This document shows positions 5,533-7,649 of a DNA stretch of 7,649 nt, one piece after another. Every line of letters starts with the position of its first letter. Within the stretch, counting starts at the first letter, position 1. Both the position numbers and the translations under genes were made by a program. Source of the stretch: DATAEK01 sp036258055 (GTDB lineage Bacteria > Acidobacteriota > Vicinamibacteria > Vicinamibacterales > 2-12-FULL-66-21); assembly GCA_036258055.1 (NCBI GenBank), contig DATAEK010000386.1:1-7649 (forward strand). The letters run 5' to 3'. A model generated the notes under the pieces. The model saw nothing but the letters and a program-made list of their open reading frames with translations. It was not told the DNA's origin and did no database searches.

Positions 5533-7605
5533 TCACTCCGGATTCGACGTCCGCTCTCCCTTCAGATACTTCCCGTGCCACGCCAGGCTGCGCACCATCC
5601 CGTCGACGACGTGGTCGGGTTCGCGCAGGCCGTGACCTTCACGCGGGTAGCGCAGCAGGACCGTCTCGACGCCATTCTGCTTCAGCGCGATGTACATCTG
5701 CTCCGCTTCCTGAATCGGCACGTCCTGATCCAGCTCGCCGTGAATGAACATCGTGGGAGTCTTGACACGCGTCACGTAGGCCAGCGCCGATCGCTCCCAC
5801 ATCCGCTTCGCCACGTCGTCTTGCCACGCGTGACGGCCGCCCCACTCCACTTTCGTGTAGTCCTGCGCCCAGATCAGATAGCCGTGGCTGAGGAGATTGC
5901 TGATGCCGGCTGAAGGAATCGCGGATTTGAAGCGGGTGGTCTGCGTGATCCCCCAGTTGGTGAGCTGACCGCCGTAGCTGCCACCTTCGACGCCGACGCG
6001 ATCGGCATCGAGGTAGGCGGTGTTCGCGAGGATGTAGTCGAGACCGGCCGCGACATCCTTCCACTCGCTGCCGTTCTGATCGTTGACCGTGCCATCGCTG
6101 AACTTCTGGCCGTAGCCGGAGCTGCCACGATAGTTGACCATCACCACCGCGTACCCTTCTCCGGCGTAGACCTGCGACTTATGCACGAAGCCCGGTCCCT
6201 GCTGACCGTGAGGACCGCCATGGATGGTAAGGATGACCGGATACTTCCGCCCGGCCTCCCGCTTGAGCGGCGGCGTGAGGAACCCCTGCACTTTCGTCCC
6301 GTCGAAGCTGGCGAACTCGAATGGCTGCGCCGCCGACACGTCACGTTCCGCGAGCAGCCCGGCGTTCAACTTCGTCACCTGCCTGGCCGCACCAGCGGCC
6401 TGCTTGACAAAGATCTCGGCTGGTGCCGAGGGACTCTGGAATTCATAGGCGACGAGCTTGCCTGGACCAACTGAATGTCCGCCAACGCTACCGGCGTCAG
6501 CGATCACCGTCGCGACGTTGCTCCCGTCAGCGCCGGCGCGATAGAGCACGGTGCTGCCGTGATCCTGGATCGTGAAGTACAGAGTCGGTTCGTCGGGCGC
6601 CCACGTCACGCTGTTTGCGCGCCGGTCCATCGACGTCGCGATTTGGCGACCCGTGCCACCGGCAGCCGGGACCACCCACACATGGGGATCCTCCGCGCTC
6701 GACTCCTGGGTCGTAAGCGGACGCACGCCCGCGAGGTACGCGATCGTCGAGCCGTCCGGCGAGTAGGTCGGTGCGTACTCGCATCCCTTCGTCGTCGTCA
6801 CCTGACGGATACGCCCGTCGCTGACCCGCACCGTGAAGATGTCGTAGTTGTGCACGCGATCCGGATCGGGCTCGTGATTCGAGATGTACGCGATCTCGTC
6901 TCCCTTCGGCGAAAACGCGATCGAGTGATCCTGGGTCGTCCCGCTGGTCAGCTGCCGCGTCTTCTTGTCGGCGAGCGTAACGAGGTAGATGTGCCAGCGC
7001 TTGTTGTCGCTCACCCCGGACCACGACTTGTAGCCATACCGCGTGATGACCTTGGGATCGCCGGGCGCTCCCTCGGGCCCCTCGTCCGCCGAGAGATAGG
7101 CGATGGACTGACCGTCCGGGGCCCACGCGATCTGCTCCGCGGATCCCTGATAGGCGAGCGGATGATTGGTGACTGTGTACTGCGCGACCACGTCCGTCTT
7201 GCCGGTGTCGAGCCTGGCGACCGCAAGGCCGCTGCCGAATGCGGTCGGCAGAAAACCCGTGCTCGCCGGATTCGCAGTCCCCAGCCGCCCGGTCAGAAAC
7301 GCGATCGACTTGCCGTCCGGCGACCAGTGCGGTGCCGAATCGTTGGCGTCCTCCTCGCTCAGGCGCTTCAGCTTTCCGTCGGCGAGGGTCAGCAGCCAGA
7401 TGTACGAGCGGCTCCGGTGCTGGGCGTCGATGAAGCGCTCGACGAACGCGAGTGTCGATCCGTCCGGCGACAGCCGGACGTCGGCGGCGCTGCGCAGCCG
7501 GTAGTGATCCTCGGGCTTGAACGTGCGGGACTGCGCCGACGCGCTGCCGCCGACGGCGAGAGTCAGGCAGAATACGCCCGCAATGCGGCCTGTTCTGCTG
7601 CGCAT
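5533..7605 (-). CDS. Secreted S9-family serine peptidase (dipeptidyl/acylaminoacyl-peptidase type)
   Basis: This 690-residue prolyl-oligopeptidase-family enzyme should cleave short peptides outside the cytoplasm. A Sec signal peptide covers residues 1-24 (basic MRSRTGR, hydrophobic core, then SASA before Gln). An N-terminal beta-propeller follows, with blade motifs of the [WFY][SA]PDG...IA[FY] type near residues 45, 94, 161, 231, 281 and 335. The alpha/beta-hydrolase domain fills about 425-686. It has the oxyanion-region HGGP at 462-465, nucleophile S543 in GGSYGG, D626 in HGELDQDVP and H658 in REGHG, so the triad is complete. Length matches the S9C/DAP2-like group. The start at 7605 has GGAG six bases upstream; an ATG four codons earlier (7617) has none. 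Only 44 bases of upstream sequence are visible, so the promoter is not assessable. The closest subtype (dipeptidyl-, acylaminoacyl- or oligopeptidase) cannot be decided from motifs alone. Confidence 0.95.
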   Translation of the reverse strand: MRSRTGRIAGVFCLTLAVGGSASAQSRTFKPEDHYRLRSAADVRLSPDGSTLAFVERFIDAQHRSRSYIWLLTLADGKLKRLSEEDANDSAPHWSPDGKSIAFLTGRLGTANPASTGFLPTAFGSGLAVARLDTGKTDVVAQYTVTNHPLAYQGSAEQIAWAPDGQSIAYLSADEGPEGAPGDPKVITRYGYKSWSGVSDNKRWHIYLVTLADKKTRQLTSGTTQDHSIAFSPKGDEIAYISNHEPDPDRVHNYDIFTVRVSDGRIRQVTTTKGCEYAPTYSPDGSTIAYLAGVRPLTTQESSAEDPHVWVVPAAGGTGRQIATSMDRRANSVTWAPDEPTLYFTIQDHGSTVLYRAGADGSNVATVIADAGSVGGHSVGPGKLVAYEFQSPSAPAEIFVKQAAGAARQVTKLNAGLLAERDVSAAQPFEFASFDGTKVQGFLTPPLKREAGRKYPVILTIHGGPHGQQGPGFVHKSQVYAGEGYAVVMVNYRGSSGYGQKFSDGTVNDQNGSEWKDVAAGLDYILANTAYLDADRVGVEGGSYGGQLTNWGITQTTRFKSAIPSAGISNLLSHGYLIWAQDYTKVEWGGRHAWQDDVAKRMWERSALAYVTRVKTPTMFIHGELDQDVPIQEAEQMYIALKQNGVETVLLRYPREGHGLREPDHVVDGMVRSLAWHGKYLKGERTSNPE

Positions 7606-7611
7606 GATGGT

Positions 7612-7615
7612 CTCC
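7612..7615 (-). promoter_or_regulatory. Ribosome binding site deciding the peptidase start
   Basis: GGAG on the minus strand lies six bases before the ATG at 7605 and overlaps the alternative in-frame ATG at 7617. The bases before 7617 carry no purine-rich site, and starting at 7605 puts the basic MRSRTGR at the exact N-terminus of the signal peptide, as expected. Confidence 0.6.
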
Positions 7616-7649
7616 ATTGCAAATGAGCGAGGACGGTTGCGAACATGGC

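Noticed and set aside
7615..7617. ATG at 7617 as the peptidase start
   Set aside because: It has no ribosome binding site, and its own bases form the GGAG that serves the ATG at 7605.
6475..7626. Plus-strand open frame (383 codons) antisense to the peptidase
   Set aside because: It is Arg/Val-rich, with no recognisable features, and fully overlaps a peptidase frame with an intact catalytic triad and signal peptide.

Overview
The window is GC-rich and densely coding: four protein genes on about 7.6 kb, separated by 39, 125 and 27 bases. I see no RNA genes, mobile elements, CRISPR array, phage genes or integrase scars. The mix of a huge cysteine- and tryptophan-rich exported repeat protein, an exported S9 peptidase with a beta-propeller, a membrane-anchored TPR protein and a glycerol-facilitator-type channel suggests a free-living Gram-negative environmental bacterium. 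Acidobacteriota (Vicinamibacteria-like) is my best guess, from memory of similar repeat proteins. It is an inference, and a proteobacterial or other phylum cannot be excluded.

Layout. Bases 2-3859 (+) are the 3' part of a very large modular gene that runs off the left edge. It encodes alternating 'A' modules (about 150 residues, two conserved cysteines) and 'B' modules (about 75 residues, four conserved cysteines, divergent InlB-B-repeat-like), then five tandem Trp-rich Ig-like 'C' repeats of 96-100 residues. Bases 3899-4648 (-) encode an aquaporin/aquaglyceroporin. Bases 4774-5505 (+) encode a small membrane protein with a two-helix N-terminal anchor and about four TPRs. Bases 5533-7605 (-) encode a secreted S9 (prolyl-oligopeptidase/DPP-like) serine peptidase with all its catalytic residues.

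The genes alternate in strand (+, -, +, -), so no two can share an operon. The first and second pairs of 3' ends converge, and the channel and TPR genes diverge from a 125-bp region. That region holds the only plausible promoter signals seen: a TATAAT/TATAGT element readable on both strands and a second TATAGT next to the TPR start codon. Nothing shows that the four genes act in one pathway. The three genes other than the channel encode exported or membrane-anchored proteins, but that alone does not link them.

I found no convincing new multigene system. The most interesting element is the giant modular protein: the A module is a repeated, cysteine-paired domain for which I know no function, and the C repeats form a regular array typical of surface or secreted proteins.
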